DNA of 64,000 bases from Pampinifervens sp037481935 (GTDB lineage: Bacteria; Aquificota; Aquificia; Aquificales; Aquificaceae): assembly GCF_046159715.1 (NCBI RefSeq), contig NZ_JBJXCT010000003.1, forward strand, positions 115,886 to 179,885, read 5' to 3'. Shown in pieces: positions 15,972-24,854 of the stretch; the stretch's first letter is position 1; each line of letters opens with the position of its first letter. The position numbers and the translations under genes are program-made. A model generated the notes under the pieces. It saw only the letters and a program-made list of their open reading frames with translations, searched no databases and was not told the DNA's origin.

Positions 15972-15972
15972 C

Positions 15973-16161
15973 ATGGCAAGAAAGGCAAAGGTGGCAAAGG
16001 ATGTAATGCATTTTCCCAAGTATGCGGTCCGGCAGAAGAACAGATGTCCTCTTTGTGGCAGGCCAAGAGGCTTTATAAGACAGTTTGGTATGTGTAGACT
16101 GTGTTTCAGGGAGCTCGCCCTAAAGGGCGAACTTCCAGGCATTAAAAAGTCCAGCTGGTAA
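15973..16161 (+). CDS. rpsN: 30S ribosomal protein S14 (zinc-binding short form)
   Basis: This 62-residue protein is the short, zinc-binding S14 with Cys25, Cys28, Cys41 and Cys44 (NRCPLCGRPRG and MCRLCFREL). The ATG at 15973 is preceded by AGGAGG and follows the rplE stop by one base. The frame stays open further upstream, but that part is out of frame with rplE and is not expected to be translated. It has an internal hydrophilic N-terminus of 20 residues typical of thermophiles. Confidence 0.96.
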   Translation: MARKAKVAKDVMHFPKYAVRQKNRCPLCGRPRGFIRQFGMCRLCFRELALKGELPGIKKSSW

Positions 16162-16172
16162 GGAGGTAAGAT

Positions 16173-16577
16173 ATGGACCCAGTGGCAGACATGTTCTCCG
16201 CCATAAAGAACGCAATAAGGAGAAGGATGGATTACGTGGACATCCCCTCTTCAAGGCTGAAAGAGTCCATACTTGAGCTTCTCAAGAAGGAAGGCTACAT
16301 AAAAGGATGGGAAAGACTCCAGGAGGGTAAGAAGGGCACCCAGTATATACTGAGGGTTCATCTCAAGTATCTTGACCCCAAGAAGGAAAGGAACGCCATA
16401 TCGGAGCTTCAGAAAGTTTCAAAGCCTGGAAGGAGAATATACACTCCCAAGCACAGAATCCCTCACGTTCAGAGGGGTTTTGGCGTAGCCATACTCTCCA
16501 CCGACTCAGGTCTCATAACAGACCATGATGCCAGAAGGCTGGGCAAGGGTGGGGAGATATTAGCCTATGTATGGTGA
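16173..16577 (+). CDS. rpsH: 30S ribosomal protein S8
   Basis: This 134-residue protein contains the S8 start DPVADMFSAIKNAIRR and the C-terminal signature GFGVAILSTDSGLITDHDARR. S8 binds the central domain of 16S rRNA and, in many bacteria, represses this operon by binding near the rplE start. Whether that feedback exists here was not established. AGGAGG precedes the ATG. Confidence 0.98.
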   Translation: MDPVADMFSAIKNAIRRRMDYVDIPSSRLKESILELLKKEGYIKGWERLQEGKKGTQYILRVHLKYLDPKKERNAISELQKVSKPGRRIYTPKHRIPHVQRGFGVAILSTDSGLITDHDARRLGKGGEILAYVW

Positions 16578-16586
16578 GGTGCAGAC

Positions 16587-17141
16587 ATGTCAAGGATAGG
16601 CAAGAAACCCATTGAAATCCCCCAGGGTGTTAAGGTGAGCCTTCAGGATGGTGAGCTCAGAGTTGAAGGACCTAAAGGCAAGCTTTCAATGAAGCTACAT
16701 CCAGATATGGAGGTCAGTCTGGAGGGAAACACCGTAAGGGTAACTAGACCCTCTGACCAGCCCTTTCACAGGGCCATGCACGGCACAACCGCTGCACTCA
16801 TAAGAAATATGATAAAGGGTGTTACCGAAGGCTTTACAAAAGTGCTTGAGGTGGTTGGTCTTGGATACAGAGCTGCAGTCAAGGGAAACAACCTTGAGCT
16901 GAGCCTTGGACTCTCACACCCTGTGGTTTATCCCATACCTTCAGACGTAAGGATAGAGGTAAAAGAAAACAAAATATACGTCAGCGGTATAAACAAGGAA
17001 AGGGTAGGGCAGGTATGCGCCCAGATTAGGGCCTTCAGAAAACCCAACGTATACAAGGGCAAAGGCATAAGATACGAGGGTGAGGTGCTCAGGCTCAAGG
17101 CTGGAAAGGCGGCAGGAAAGGGCAAAGGCGGCAAGAAGTAA
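16587..17141 (+). CDS. rplF: 50S ribosomal protein L6
   Basis: This 184-residue protein has two repeated L6 domains. It opens with SRIGKKPIEIPQGVKV and carries the C-terminal signature VYKGKGIRYEGEVLRLKAGK followed by a basic Gly/Lys tail. L6 sits near the factor-binding site of the 50S subunit. It lies 9 bases after rpsH in the standard spc order. Confidence 0.98.
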   Translation: MSRIGKKPIEIPQGVKVSLQDGELRVEGPKGKLSMKLHPDMEVSLEGNTVRVTRPSDQPFHRAMHGTTAALIRNMIKGVTEGFTKVLEVVGLGYRAAVKGNNLELSLGLSHPVVYPIPSDVRIEVKENKIYVSGINKERVGQVCAQIRAFRKPNVYKGKGIRYEGEVLRLKAGKAAGKGKGGKK

Positions 17142-17152
17142 GGAGGTAAGCT

Positions 17153-17530
17153 ATGGCAAAGCTCGGCAGGCATGAAAAGCGAGAAAGAAGGCACAAGAGG
17201 ATAAGAAAGAAAATCGTGGGAACTCCAGAAAGACCAAGGCTCAGCGTTTACAGGAGCCTGAATGCCTTCTACGCTCAGCTGATTGATGACTCTGGGGGCC
17301 AGTCAAGAACGCTGGTTTCTGCCTCTTCCATAGACCCGGAGTTCCTACAGCTTGCCGGTAAGAGAGGAGGAAAGTCCATAGAGGATGTGCAGAAAGTGGC
17401 CGAGATACTGGTAAAGAAGGCTATGGAAAAGGGCATAAGAAAGGTGGTCTTTGACAGAGGTGGTTTTCTTTACCATGGAAAGATAAAGGCCTTTGCAGAT
17501 AAATGCAGAGAGCTTGGTCTTGAATTCTAA
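17153..17530 (+). CDS. rplR: 50S ribosomal protein L18
   Basis: This 125-residue protein has a very basic N-terminus (RHEKRERRHKRIRKKI) and the L18 core PRLSVYRSLNAFYAQLIDD with the C-terminal VVFDRGGFLYHGKIKAFAD. L18 binds 5S rRNA. AAGGAGG is upstream of the ATG. Confidence 0.98.
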   Translation: MAKLGRHEKRERRHKRIRKKIVGTPERPRLSVYRSLNAFYAQLIDDSGGQSRTLVSASSIDPEFLQLAGKRGGKSIEDVQKVAEILVKKAMEKGIRKVVFDRGGFLYHGKIKAFADKCRELGLEF

Positions 17531-17541
17531 AGGAGGCAGAT

Positions 17542-18129
17542 ATGGGTGGTGTATCAATTGAAAAGCTCATTGACAATAAGAGAAGAGACCAGAGAATAGC
17601 AGAGCTTGAGGACCAGCTGCAGATAGAGGAAAGGCTCATATACGCCAAGAGAACCACAAGGGTAACCAAGGGTGGAAAGAGGTTTTCCTTCAGTGCTCTG
17701 GTTATAGTAGGGGACAAGAGAGGCTTTGTGGGTTTTGGACTTGGAAAGGCGAGGGAAGTGCCAATAGCCATTGCGAAGGCGATAGAGGATGGAAGAAAGC
17801 ACCTCATAAGGGTCCCTATAGAAAACGGAACCGTCCCCCACGATGTGGTGGGTCATTACGGCCCCACCATGATAAAGGTTATACCTGCAAGGCGGGGGAC
17901 AGGTATTGTGGCAGGTGGCGCTGCAAAACCCATCTTTGAGCTGGCAGGCTATACGGACGTGCTCACAAAACTTCAAGGGAGCACGAACCCCAACAATGTG
18001 GTAAGGGCTGTCTTTGACGCCCTTCTCAAGCTCAGGTCTGCCGAAGAGGTGGCAAAGGAGAGGGGTATAGACCCCGAGCTCATAAAGAAGCGCTACCACA
18101 TATACGCAAGAGACCTTCGTATACCCTGA
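17542..18129 (+). CDS. rpsE: 30S ribosomal protein S5
   Basis: This 195-residue protein carries the S5 signature KRTTRVTKGGKRFSFSALVI and GRGTGIVAGG-type C-terminal loop (RRGTGIVAGGAAKPIFELAG). S5 contributes to decoding accuracy and helicase activity at mRNA entry. It has a longer charged N-terminus than E. coli S5. AAAGGAGG precedes the ATG. Confidence 0.98.
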   Translation: MGGVSIEKLIDNKRRDQRIAELEDQLQIEERLIYAKRTTRVTKGGKRFSFSALVIVGDKRGFVGFGLGKAREVPIAIAKAIEDGRKHLIRVPIENGTVPHDVVGHYGPTMIKVIPARRGTGIVAGGAAKPIFELAGYTDVLTKLQGSTNPNNVVRAVFDALLKLRSAEEVAKERGIDPELIKKRYHIYARDLRIP

Positions 18130-18140
18130 GGAGGAGTGTA

Positions 18141-18326
18141 ATGGCCAGGCTTAAGGTGAAACTTGTCAGAGGTCTTGCAGGAAAGCCCGAGGCTCAGGTA
18201 AAGGCCGTAAAAAGCCTAGGGCTTAAAAAGGTAGGCCAGGAAGTCCTGCTTGAAGATAACCCCATGGTAAGGGGGAACATACGCAAGGCGCTTCATCTTC
18301 TTCAGGTAGAGGAGGTCAAGGAATGA
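18141..18326 (+). CDS. rpmD: 50S ribosomal protein L30
   Basis: This 61-residue protein matches bacterial L30 in length and in the core GLAGKPEAQVKAVKSLGLKK followed by a MVRGNIRKALHLLQVEEV C-terminus. It is followed by rplO with a 4-base overlap, the standard spc arrangement. GAGGAG lies upstream. Confidence 0.97.
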   Translation: MARLKVKLVRGLAGKPEAQVKAVKSLGLKKVGQEVLLEDNPMVRGNIRKALHLLQVEEVKE

Positions 18327-18769
18327 AACTGCATGAGCTTGCACCGAAGGAAGGATCAACAAAGGAAAGGAAACGAGTGGGAAGAGGTATAGGTTCTGGG
18401 CTGGGAAAGACCTGTGGTAAGGGTCATAAGGGGCAGAAAACCAGGTCAGGAGACAGGAGACTTCCCTCCTGGTTTGAGGGTGGTCAGACGCCCCTTCACA
18501 AAAGAGTGCCAAAGAGAGGTTTCAGACCTGTAAACAGGATAGAGTATGCGGTGGTTAACCTAAAGACCCTTGAAAGATACTTTGAAGCTGGTCAGGAAGT
18601 TAGCCCGGAAACTCTACTGGAAAAGGGGCTTGTAAGAAAAGGGATGCCCGTCAAGGTGCTGGGAGATGGAGAGCTTACAAAGGCTCTGAAGGTAAGAGCC
18701 CACGCCTTTTCTCAGTCTGCAAGGCAGAAGATTGAATCCCTCGGCGGGGTCTGCGAGGAGGTAAGGTGA
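18323..18769 (+). CDS. rplO: 50S ribosomal protein L15
   Basis: This 148-residue protein has the glycine-rich basic N-terminus of L15 (RVGRGIGSGLGKTCGKGHKG) and the core GFEGGQTPLHKRVPKRGF-like segment (WFEGGQTPLHKRVPKRGF). Its stop overlaps the GTG start of secY, which couples translation of the two genes. Confidence 0.98.
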   Translation: MKLHELAPKEGSTKERKRVGRGIGSGLGKTCGKGHKGQKTRSGDRRLPSWFEGGQTPLHKRVPKRGFRPVNRIEYAVVNLKTLERYFEAGQEVSPETLLEKGLVRKGMPVKVLGDGELTKALKVRAHAFSQSARQKIESLGGVCEEVR

Positions 18770-20061
18770 TAGAGTACATAAAACAGCTTTTTTCCCTTGA
18801 GGACTTCAAAAAGAGGCTCCTTTACACACTTTTTATGCTTGCCATATACAGGCTTGGCAGTCATATTCCGCTGCCCGGCATAGACACAACAGCCCTTCAG
18901 GATTTTTTCAAGAGCTTTCAGGGAACCCTCTTCTACCTTTACGATATCTTCTCTGGAGGAAACCTGAGCAGGATGACTCTTTTCGCCTTGGGAGTCATGC
19001 CCTACATATCTGCCTCCATAATGATGCAGCTTCTTACGGTGGCGGTGCCGGAGCTTCAGAGGCTTGCCAAGGAAGAAGGTGATTATGGAAGGTATAAGAT
19101 AAACCAGTATACGAGGTATCTCACCCTCCTTGTTGCCTTTGTTCAGTCCATAGGTATAGCTGTCTGGCTGCAGGGGCAGGTCTCGCCAAAGGGAACCCCC
19201 ATAGTGCCAGATGCTGGAATTCTCTTTTCCATAACCACCATAATAGCCCTCGTTTCCTCCACCATGTTTCTCGTGTGGGTGGGCGACAGGATAACGGAGA
19301 AGGGTATTGGTAATGGTATGTCCCTTCTCATATTCGCCGGTATAGTGGCAGGTTTCCCCAGTGCTGGCATAAGGGTTTGGGATATGCTCAGAAACGGTGA
19401 TATCTCCCCCTTTGCCTTTGTGGGCACCATCATCTTCATTATAGCGGTGGTTGTGGGCATAGTCTTTATTCAGGAAGCAGAAAGAAGGATACCCATACAG
19501 TATCCGAGAAGACAGGTGGGAAGACAGGAGGTTATGGGCTCCTCCAGCTACCTTCCCATAAAGATAAACCCCGCAGGTGTAATACCCATAATCTTCGCTC
19601 AGTCCCTTCTTATAATTCCTTCCACAGTTCTCGGTTTCATACAGCACCCCATAGCCAGAGCTATGCATGATGCCTTCAACCCCACAACACTCCCCTACAA
19701 CATCCTCTACATAGCCTTCATAATCTTCTTCACCTACTTTTATACAGCGGTGATCATAAACCCGGTGGATGTGGCAGACAACCTCAAAAAGGCTGGAGCC
19801 TTCATCCCGGGCATAAGACCGGGTCAGGATACCCAGAAGAGCCTGGAATACATCATTAACAGGCTTGCCCTTGTGGGTGCCATCTTCCTGAGCGTGGTGG
19901 CTATAGTGCCCATCTTCATAAGTCTCTGGCTAAATGTTCCTTTCTACTTTGGAGGAACAACTGCCCTTATCGTGGTGGGTGTAGCCCTTGACACTATAAA
20001 CAAGCTCGAGGCTCAGCTCCTCCAGCAAAAGTATACCAAGTATAGGAGGAAGGTAAGATGA
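18766..20061 (+). CDS. secY: Protein translocase subunit SecY
   Basis: This 431-residue integral membrane protein has about ten hydrophobic segments and the SecY signatures RLGSHIPLPGID near the N-terminus and NPVDVADNLKKAGAFIPGIR in the second half. It forms the core of the Sec channel. It starts at GTG inside the rplO stop (GTGA) and ends overlapping the adk ATG, so L15, SecY and Adk are translationally coupled. Confidence 0.98.
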   Translation: MIEYIKQLFSLEDFKKRLLYTLFMLAIYRLGSHIPLPGIDTTALQDFFKSFQGTLFYLYDIFSGGNLSRMTLFALGVMPYISASIMMQLLTVAVPELQRLAKEEGDYGRYKINQYTRYLTLLVAFVQSIGIAVWLQGQVSPKGTPIVPDAGILFSITTIIALVSSTMFLVWVGDRITEKGIGNGMSLLIFAGIVAGFPSAGIRVWDMLRNGDISPFAFVGTIIFIIAVVVGIVFIQEAERRIPIQYPRRQVGRQEVMGSSSYLPIKINPAGVIPIIFAQSLLIIPSTVLGFIQHPIARAMHDAFNPTTLPYNILYIAFIIFFTYFYTAVIINPVDVADNLKKAGAFIPGIRPGQDTQKSLEYIINRLALVGAIFLSVVAIVPIFISLWLNVPFYFGGTTALIVVGVALDTINKLEAQLLQQKYTKYRRKVR

Positions 20062-20699
20062 TAGTGGTGTTCCTTGGACCACCAGGCTCTGGCAAGGGGA
20101 CGCAGGCAAAAAAACTCTCTCAGGAGCTGGGTCTTGTGCACATATCCACCGGTGACATCCTCAGAGAGGCGGTCAAGAACCAGACAGAGCTTGGCATTAA
20201 AGCAAAGGAATACATGGACAGGGGGGAGCTTGTCCCTGACAGCCTTATGATAGCACTCATAGAGGAGGTGATGCCTCAGGAGGGCGGTTTTATACTTGAT
20301 GGATTTCCAAGAACAGTGCCACAGGCTGAAGCACTTGATGATATGCTGCAGAAACATGGAAAGGGGCTAAGCTGGGTTTTTCTCTTTGACCTTCCAGAAG
20401 AGGTAGTAGTGGAGAGGCTCTCTGGTAGGCTCACGTGCTCCCAGTGTGGTGCCGTATACCACATAAAGTATAACCCTCCCAAGGAGGAGGGTATATGCGA
20501 CCTTTGTGGCGGAAGGCTCGTCCAGAGGGAGGATGACAGAGAGGAGATAGTCAGAAAGAGATACAGGGTATACACGGACCAGACAAGACCTCTCGTTGAA
20601 TTTTATCAGCAGAGGGATAAATTGATAAGACTGAATGCAGCACAGGATATACAGGAGGTAAACAGAAGGCTTTTAGAGGTGCTAAAGAATGGCGGTTGA
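20058..20699 (+). CDS. adk: Adenylate kinase (zinc LID form)
   Basis: This 213-residue enzyme interconverts ATP + AMP and 2 ADP. The P-loop is GPPGSGKGT (7-15), the AMP-binding region is STGDILREAV, and GFPRTVPQAEAL is conserved. The LID domain has two CxxC pairs (CSQCGAVYH and CDLCGG), indicating a structural zinc as in many thermophiles and Gram-positives. It overlaps secY by 4 and map by 11 bases. Confidence 0.98.
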   Translation: MIVVFLGPPGSGKGTQAKKLSQELGLVHISTGDILREAVKNQTELGIKAKEYMDRGELVPDSLMIALIEEVMPQEGGFILDGFPRTVPQAEALDDMLQKHGKGLSWVFLFDLPEEVVVERLSGRLTCSQCGAVYHIKYNPPKEEGICDLCGGRLVQREDDREEIVRKRYRVYTDQTRPLVEFYQQRDKLIRLNAAQDIQEVNRRLLEVLKNGG

Positions 20700-21480
20700 G
20701 CTATATTCTTTTAAGGAGATAGAGAAGATAAAGAGAGCCTGCGATGTGGTGGTTGAGGTATTGCAGGCGGTGGCGAAGTTTGTAAGACCCGGCGTATCCA
20801 CCTACGAGCTTGACCTTATAGCGAGAGAAGAGGCAAAGAAGAGAGGTGCAAAGCCTGCCTTTCTCAACTACAAGCCACCCTTCAGCAACGAGAAGTTTCC
20901 GGCAAGCCTGTGTGTCTCCGTGAACGAGGCGGTAGTCCACGGTTTGCCTAAAAAGGAACAGGTAATAAAGGAGGGTGATATAGTCAGCCTGGACTTCGGA
21001 GCCTATGTGGAAGGATACGCGGGGGACTCTGCTCTCACTGTAGCGGTTGGAGAGATAAGCAAAGAAAAGGAAATGCTCATGAAGGCTACAAGGGAAGCCC
21101 TTCAGGAGGCGGTAAGGGTATGTATACCGGGCAACTGGGTTTCAGATATAGTGGAAGCCATACACAGGGTGGCAAAAAAGTATGGCGTCTACCCTCTCAA
21201 AAACCTCGGTGGGCACGGTATAGGGAGGAAGGTTCACGAGGACCCCTTCATACCCAACCATCCTGAGACCCTAAAACAGGAAAAGAAGGACTACAAGCTG
21301 AGACAGGGCATGGTGGTTGCCCTTGAACCCATGCTCTCCCTCGGGACAGAAGAGATATCACACAATGGCGACAGATGGACGGTGATAACCGCAGACGGAA
21401 GCCCCGCAGCCCACTATGAGTATGTGGTGGCCATAACCAAGCAGGGGCCCATAGTGCTCACGGAGTTTAAGAATGGCTAA
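20689..21480 (+). CDS. map: Type I methionine aminopeptidase
   Basis: This 263-residue metalloprotease removes the initiator methionine. Metal ligands are Asp102 (SLDFGAYV), Asp113 (YAGDSALT), His176 (GGHGIGR) and Glu213 (ALEPMLSL) with a final Glu near the C-terminus; His84 (VVHGLP) is the catalytic-site histidine. It sits between adk and infA, the common order, and overlaps both. Confidence 0.97.
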   Translation: MAVELYSFKEIEKIKRACDVVVEVLQAVAKFVRPGVSTYELDLIAREEAKKRGAKPAFLNYKPPFSNEKFPASLCVSVNEAVVHGLPKKEQVIKEGDIVSLDFGAYVEGYAGDSALTVAVGEISKEKEMLMKATREALQEAVRVCIPGNWVSDIVEAIHRVAKKYGVYPLKNLGGHGIGRKVHEDPFIPNHPETLKQEKKDYKLRQGMVVALEPMLSLGTEEISHNGDRWTVITADGSPAAHYEYVVAITKQGPIVLTEFKNG

Positions 21481-21712
21481 GAAGAAAGGAGAAGAGAAGC
21501 AGAAGGAAAAGGGTATAGTGCTTGAAGGTGAGGTTCTTGAAGCCCTCCCCAACGCCATGTTCAGGGTAAAGCTGGAAACGGGCCATGAGGTGCTTGCCCA
21601 CGTCTCTGGCAAGATGAGGATACACTTCATAAGGATACTGCCCGGTGATAAGGTGAAGGTGGAACTCTCTCCCTATGACCTCACCCGCGGGAGGATAGTC
21701 TACAGGGGATGA
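21473..21712 (+). CDS. infA: Translation initiation factor IF-1
   Basis: This 79-residue OB-fold protein matches IF-1 in GIVLEGEVLEALPNAMFRVK and HVSGKMRIHFIRILPGDKVK, with a longer Lys-rich N-terminus (AKKKGEEKQKEK) than usual. IF-1 binds the A site during initiation. It overlaps the end of map by 8 bases. Confidence 0.97.
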   Translation: MAKKKGEEKQKEKGIVLEGEVLEALPNAMFRVKLETGHEVLAHVSGKMRIHFIRILPGDKVKVELSPYDLTRGRIVYRG

Positions 21713-21749
21713 TTTTGTGCTATAATTTTCTGCTTACAAGGAGGTTAGC

Positions 21750-21866
21750 ATGAAGGTAAAACCTTCTGTCAAGCCAATATGCGCCAAGTGTAAGGTGATA
21801 AGGAGAAAGGGAAGAGTTATGGTCATATGCGAAAACCCAAAGCACAAGCAAAGACAGGGTAGTTAA
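21750..21866 (+). CDS. rpmJ: 50S ribosomal protein L36
   Basis: A 38-residue gene (ATG 21750, TAA 21864-21866) beginning MKVKPSVKPICAKCKVIRR. The zinc-binding residues are Cys11, Cys14, Cys27 and His32, the standard L36 pattern. It is preceded by AAGGAGG and followed by rpsM after 11 bases. A TATAAT at 21721-21726 suggests a possible internal promoter, but no good -35 was seen. Confidence 0.96.
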   Translation: MKVKPSVKPICAKCKVIRRKGRVMVICENPKHKQRQGS

Positions 21867-21877
21867 GGAGGTAAGAT

Positions 21878-22258
21878 ATGGCAAGGATAGCTGGAGTTGA
21901 CCTTCCAGATGGTAAAAAGCTGGAAGTTGCCCTCACATACCTGTATGGTATAGGCTGGGCAAGGGCAAAGGAGATATGTGAAAAAACCGGCATACAGGGC
22001 ACAAAGAGACTGGGAGAGCTAACACCCGAGGAGCTAAACACCATAAGGAAGTTTATAGAACAGAACTACACGGTAGAGGGTGACCTCAGAAGGGAAGTGC
22101 AGATGAGCATAAAGAAGCTCATAGACATGGGATGCTACAGGGGTATGAGGCATGTAAAGGGCCTGCCCGTTAGGGGTCAGCAGACAAGGACCAACTCAAG
22201 AACCAGAAAGGGTAAGAGGAAAACAGTTGGTGGCACAAAGAAAAAGATAGCAAAGTAA
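21878..22258 (+). CDS. rpsM: 30S ribosomal protein S13
   Basis: This 126-residue protein begins ARIAGVDLPDGKKLEVAL and ends in the basic S13 tail (RGQQTRTNSRTRKGKRKTVG). S13 sits in the head of the 30S subunit and contacts the P-site tRNA. It starts the alpha-operon block rpsM-rpsK-rpsD-rpoA-rplQ. Confidence 0.98.
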   Translation: MARIAGVDLPDGKKLEVALTYLYGIGWARAKEICEKTGIQGTKRLGELTPEELNTIRKFIEQNYTVEGDLRREVQMSIKKLIDMGCYRGMRHVKGLPVRGQQTRTNSRTRKGKRKTVGGTKKKIAK

Positions 22259-22269
22259 GGAGGTAATTT

Positions 22270-22659
22270 ATGGCGAGAAGGCAACAACAGCCCAAAAAGC
22301 AGAAAAAAACCGTAACGGAAGGAATAGTTCACATACTGAGCACCTTCAACAACACCATAATAACCATAAGCGATAAGCAGGGCAATGTGCTTGTCTGGGA
22401 AAGTGGTGGAACTGTGGGCTTTAAGGGAACGAGGAAAAGCACGCCCTATGCAGCACAGCTTGCCGCTCAGAAGGCTGCAAAGAGGGCAGTTCAGGAATAT
22501 GGGCTTCAGGAAGCAGAAGTGAGAGTTAAAGGGGCAGGAGCTGGAAGAGAATCTGCTCTGAGAGCCATCTATGCCGCAGGCATAAAGATAAAGGCAATAA
22601 GGGATATAACACCCATACCCCATAACGGATGCAGACCACCTGCTAAGAGGAGGGTTTGA
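22270..22659 (+). CDS. rpsK: 30S ribosomal protein S11
   Basis: This 129-residue protein has the S11 features GIVHILSTFNNTIITISD and the C-terminal ITPIPHNGCRPPAKRRV. It forms part of the 30S platform near the E site. AAGGAGG is 5 bases before the ATG. Confidence 0.98.
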   Translation: MARRQQQPKKQKKTVTEGIVHILSTFNNTIITISDKQGNVLVWESGGTVGFKGTRKSTPYAAQLAAQKAAKRAVQEYGLQEAEVRVKGAGAGRESALRAIYAAGIKIKAIRDITPIPHNGCRPPAKRRV

Positions 22660-22662
22660 AGC

Positions 22663-23292
22663 ATGGGCAGGTATATGGGACCTCAGGTAAGAATTGACAG
22701 AAAGCTCGGCGTGGTAGTATCAGGGAAAAAGAGTGCTCCCAAAACCCTGGCAAGAAGGAACTTTCCCCCAGGCCAGCATGGAAGGGTAAAAGGCAGGAGG
22801 AAGAAGCTTACCGAATACGGCATAAGGCTTATGGAAAAGCAGAAGCTCAAGTTCCTGTACGGAGGTCTCAGGGAGAAGCAGTTCAGGAAATATTTTGACG
22901 AGGCATCACGCTCCAAGGGCAACACAGGACAGGTTCTTCTCCAGCTTCTGGAGAGAAGGCTTGACAACGTGGTATACAGGCTTGGCTTTGCAAGCACAAG
23001 AAGACAGGCAAGACAGTGGATTTCCCACGGACACTTTCTGGTAAACGGCAGAAAGGTGGACATACCCTCTTACAGGGTTGAGGTGGGAGACATAATAGAG
23101 CTAAAGCCCTCTTCCAGAGATATAGCACAGGTTCTGGAAAATCTGGAAAACATAGACCCGAGAAGTGTTCCACCCTGGCTTGAGCTGGACAAGGAGAACT
23201 TCAGAGGAAAGGTCATAGACCTTCCAAAGGATATTCAGCTGGAGGTTCCAGTCAACCTTCAGTACATAATAGAGTTCTACTCAAGGGTCTAA
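22663..23292 (+). CDS. rpsD: 30S ribosomal protein S4
   Basis: This 209-residue protein is the cysteine-free form of S4. It has the N-terminal RNA-binding segment, RRNFPPGQHGR, and the S4 RNA-binding domain RLDNVVYRLGFASTRRQARQ. S4 initiates 30S assembly and often controls the alpha operon. The start lies 3 bases after the rpsK stop. Confidence 0.98.
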   Translation: MGRYMGPQVRIDRKLGVVVSGKKSAPKTLARRNFPPGQHGRVKGRRKKLTEYGIRLMEKQKLKFLYGGLREKQFRKYFDEASRSKGNTGQVLLQLLERRLDNVVYRLGFASTRRQARQWISHGHFLVNGRKVDIPSYRVEVGDIIELKPSSRDIAQVLENLENIDPRSVPPWLELDKENFRGKVIDLPKDIQLEVPVNLQYIIEFYSRV

Positions 23293-23304
23293 GGAGGAAA
23301 GAGT

Positions 23305-24258
23305 ATGCTTAGAGAGTTTCTTTTCCCCTCAAAGGTCTACTGGGAAGAGAGGACAAAGACCTACGGCCGCTTTGTGATGGAGCCCTTAGAGAGAGGTTTT
23401 GGAATAACTGTGGGAAATTCCCTCAGGAGGACGCTTCTCTCTTCCATACAGGGCGTTGCCCTGACCGCTGTGAAGATATACGGTGTGTATCACGAATTCT
23501 CATCCGTTGAGGGTGTTCAGGAAGACACTCTTGAAATAATAGCAAACCTCAAAAGGGTAAGGTTTAAAATGCACACCTCTGATGTGGAGGTGCTCTATCT
23601 GAAAAAGAAGGGTGAGGGTGCTGTATATGCGAGAGATATAAGCCTCCCCCCAAGTGTGGAGGTGGTAAACCCAGACCAGAAAATACTCACCATTACTGAC
23701 CCGAACAGAGAAGTCAACATAGAGCTCAGGATTGAAAAGGGTTTTGGATACCTGCCTACAGAGGAGATGGAAGTTCTTGGAGAAGTAGGGTGGATACTTG
23801 TGGACGCAGATTTTTCCCCAGTTCGTCAAGTTGCCTTTAGAGTTGAAAAGACAAGGGTGGAGAAAAGAAGCGACTACGACAGGCTCATAGTGGAGCTCTA
23901 CACAGATGGCACAAAGACACCTGACGAGGTTATTAAGGAAGCGGTGGGGCTTATAGTGAAAAACTTCACCCCTCTTGAGAACATATCCTTTGAAGTGCCA
24001 GTTATAGAGGAGCCAGTTGGGGTTGTGGAGGAGTTTGTGGAAAAGCTCAGCCTTCCAATAGAGGAGCTTGATGTTTCTCAGAGGGCTCTCAATTCCATAA
24101 AGAGGATGGGTATATCCACCATAGGAGACCTTGTAAAGCTCACAGAAGAAGACCTCAAGGGCACGAAGAATGTGGGCAGAAAGGCCATAAACGAGATAAA
24201 GGAAGCCCTGAAACAGATGGGGCTTCACCTTGGCATGGATATAGAAAGCAGGAGGTAA
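23305..24258 (+). CDS. rpoA: DNA-directed RNA polymerase subunit alpha
   Basis: This 317-residue protein has the N-terminal dimerisation domain (RGFGITVGNSLRRTLLSSIQ, about 30-49) and the helix-hairpin-helix C-terminal domain that binds UP elements (ALNSIKRMGISTIGDLVKLT and NVGRKAINEIKEAL). It is the scaffold for polymerase assembly. AAGGAGG precedes the ATG. Length is normal. Confidence 0.98.
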   Translation: MLREFLFPSKVYWEERTKTYGRFVMEPLERGFGITVGNSLRRTLLSSIQGVALTAVKIYGVYHEFSSVEGVQEDTLEIIANLKRVRFKMHTSDVEVLYLKKKGEGAVYARDISLPPSVEVVNPDQKILTITDPNREVNIELRIEKGFGYLPTEEMEVLGEVGWILVDADFSPVRQVAFRVEKTRVEKRSDYDRLIVELYTDGTKTPDEVIKEAVGLIVKNFTPLENISFEVPVIEEPVGVVEEFVEKLSLPIEELDVSQRALNSIKRMGISTIGDLVKLTEEDLKGTKNVGRKAINEIKEALKQMGLHLGMDIESRR

Positions 24259-24261
24259 AGG

Positions 24262-24618
24262 ATGAGGCACAGGGTCAAGAAAAAGCACTTTGACAGGACA
24301 AAGGAGCAGAGGCTTGCCCTTTACAGGTCCCTTGCAAGGGCTCTTATTATGGAAGAGAGGATAGAGACATCACTTCAGAGGGCAAAAGCAGTAAAGCCCT
24401 TTGTGGAGAGGTTGATAAGCCTTGGTAAGAAGGGGGACCTGGCATCAAGGAGGCTTGCCCTGAGGCTTCTGCCCGACAGAAGGGTGGTGAAAAGGCTTTT
24501 TGAAGAGGTGGCACCCAGGTTTGAAAACAGGAATGGAGGCTATACAAGGATAATAAAGCTACCAGAAAAGAGAAAGGGTGATGGTTGTGAGCTTGCCCTC
24601 CTTGAGCTTGTAGAATGA
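24262..24618 (+). CDS. rplQ: 50S ribosomal protein L17
   Basis: This 118-residue protein matches L17: MRHRVKKKHFDRTKEQRLAL at the start and a GYTRIIKLPEKRKGDG segment near the end. It lines the outer face of the exit tunnel. It ends the ribosomal block, with its stop overlapping the yggT start by 4 bases. Confidence 0.98.
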   Translation: MRHRVKKKHFDRTKEQRLALYRSLARALIMEERIETSLQRAKAVKPFVERLISLGKKGDLASRRLALRLLPDRRVVKRLFEEVAPRFENRNGGYTRIIKLPEKRKGDGCELALLELVE

Positions 24619-24854
24619 TAAAGGGTATATTATCCTTCCTTATAAACCTTCTTATAATCCTTGTCCTGCTTCATGCGGTGGGTTCCTGGATACCAAAAAT
24701 AAGAGAAAGTAAATTTTATGAAAGGCTTGACAGCCTCATTGCCCCTCTTCTCAGTCCAATAAGGAAAATAGTCCCACCAGCCGGTGGGCTTGACTTTTCC
24801 CCACTTATTCTTCTTTTTATACTCTATCTCATCAAGTATCTTTTAAAGCTTTGA
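24615..24854 (+). CDS. YggT family membrane protein
   Basis: This 79-residue protein has two transmembrane segments (about 4-24 and 60-78) separated by the conserved loop SWIPKIRES and SPIRKIVPPAGGLDFSPLI, the YggT/Ycf19 signature. Family members affect cell division, osmotic tolerance or cofactor insertion in different bacteria, and no role is proven here. It overlaps rplQ and the tlyA start. Confidence 0.88.
   Translation: MIKGILSFLINLLIILVLLHAVGSWIPKIRESKFYERLDSLIAPLLSPIRKIVPPAGGLDFSPLILLFILYLIKYLLKL

Noticed and set aside
18712..19668. Long minus-strand open frame (about 318 codons) opposite secY
   Set aside because: It is rich in Tyr, His and Gly, has no start context or homology that I recognise, and lies fully opposite a clear secY gene. 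It is a composition shadow.
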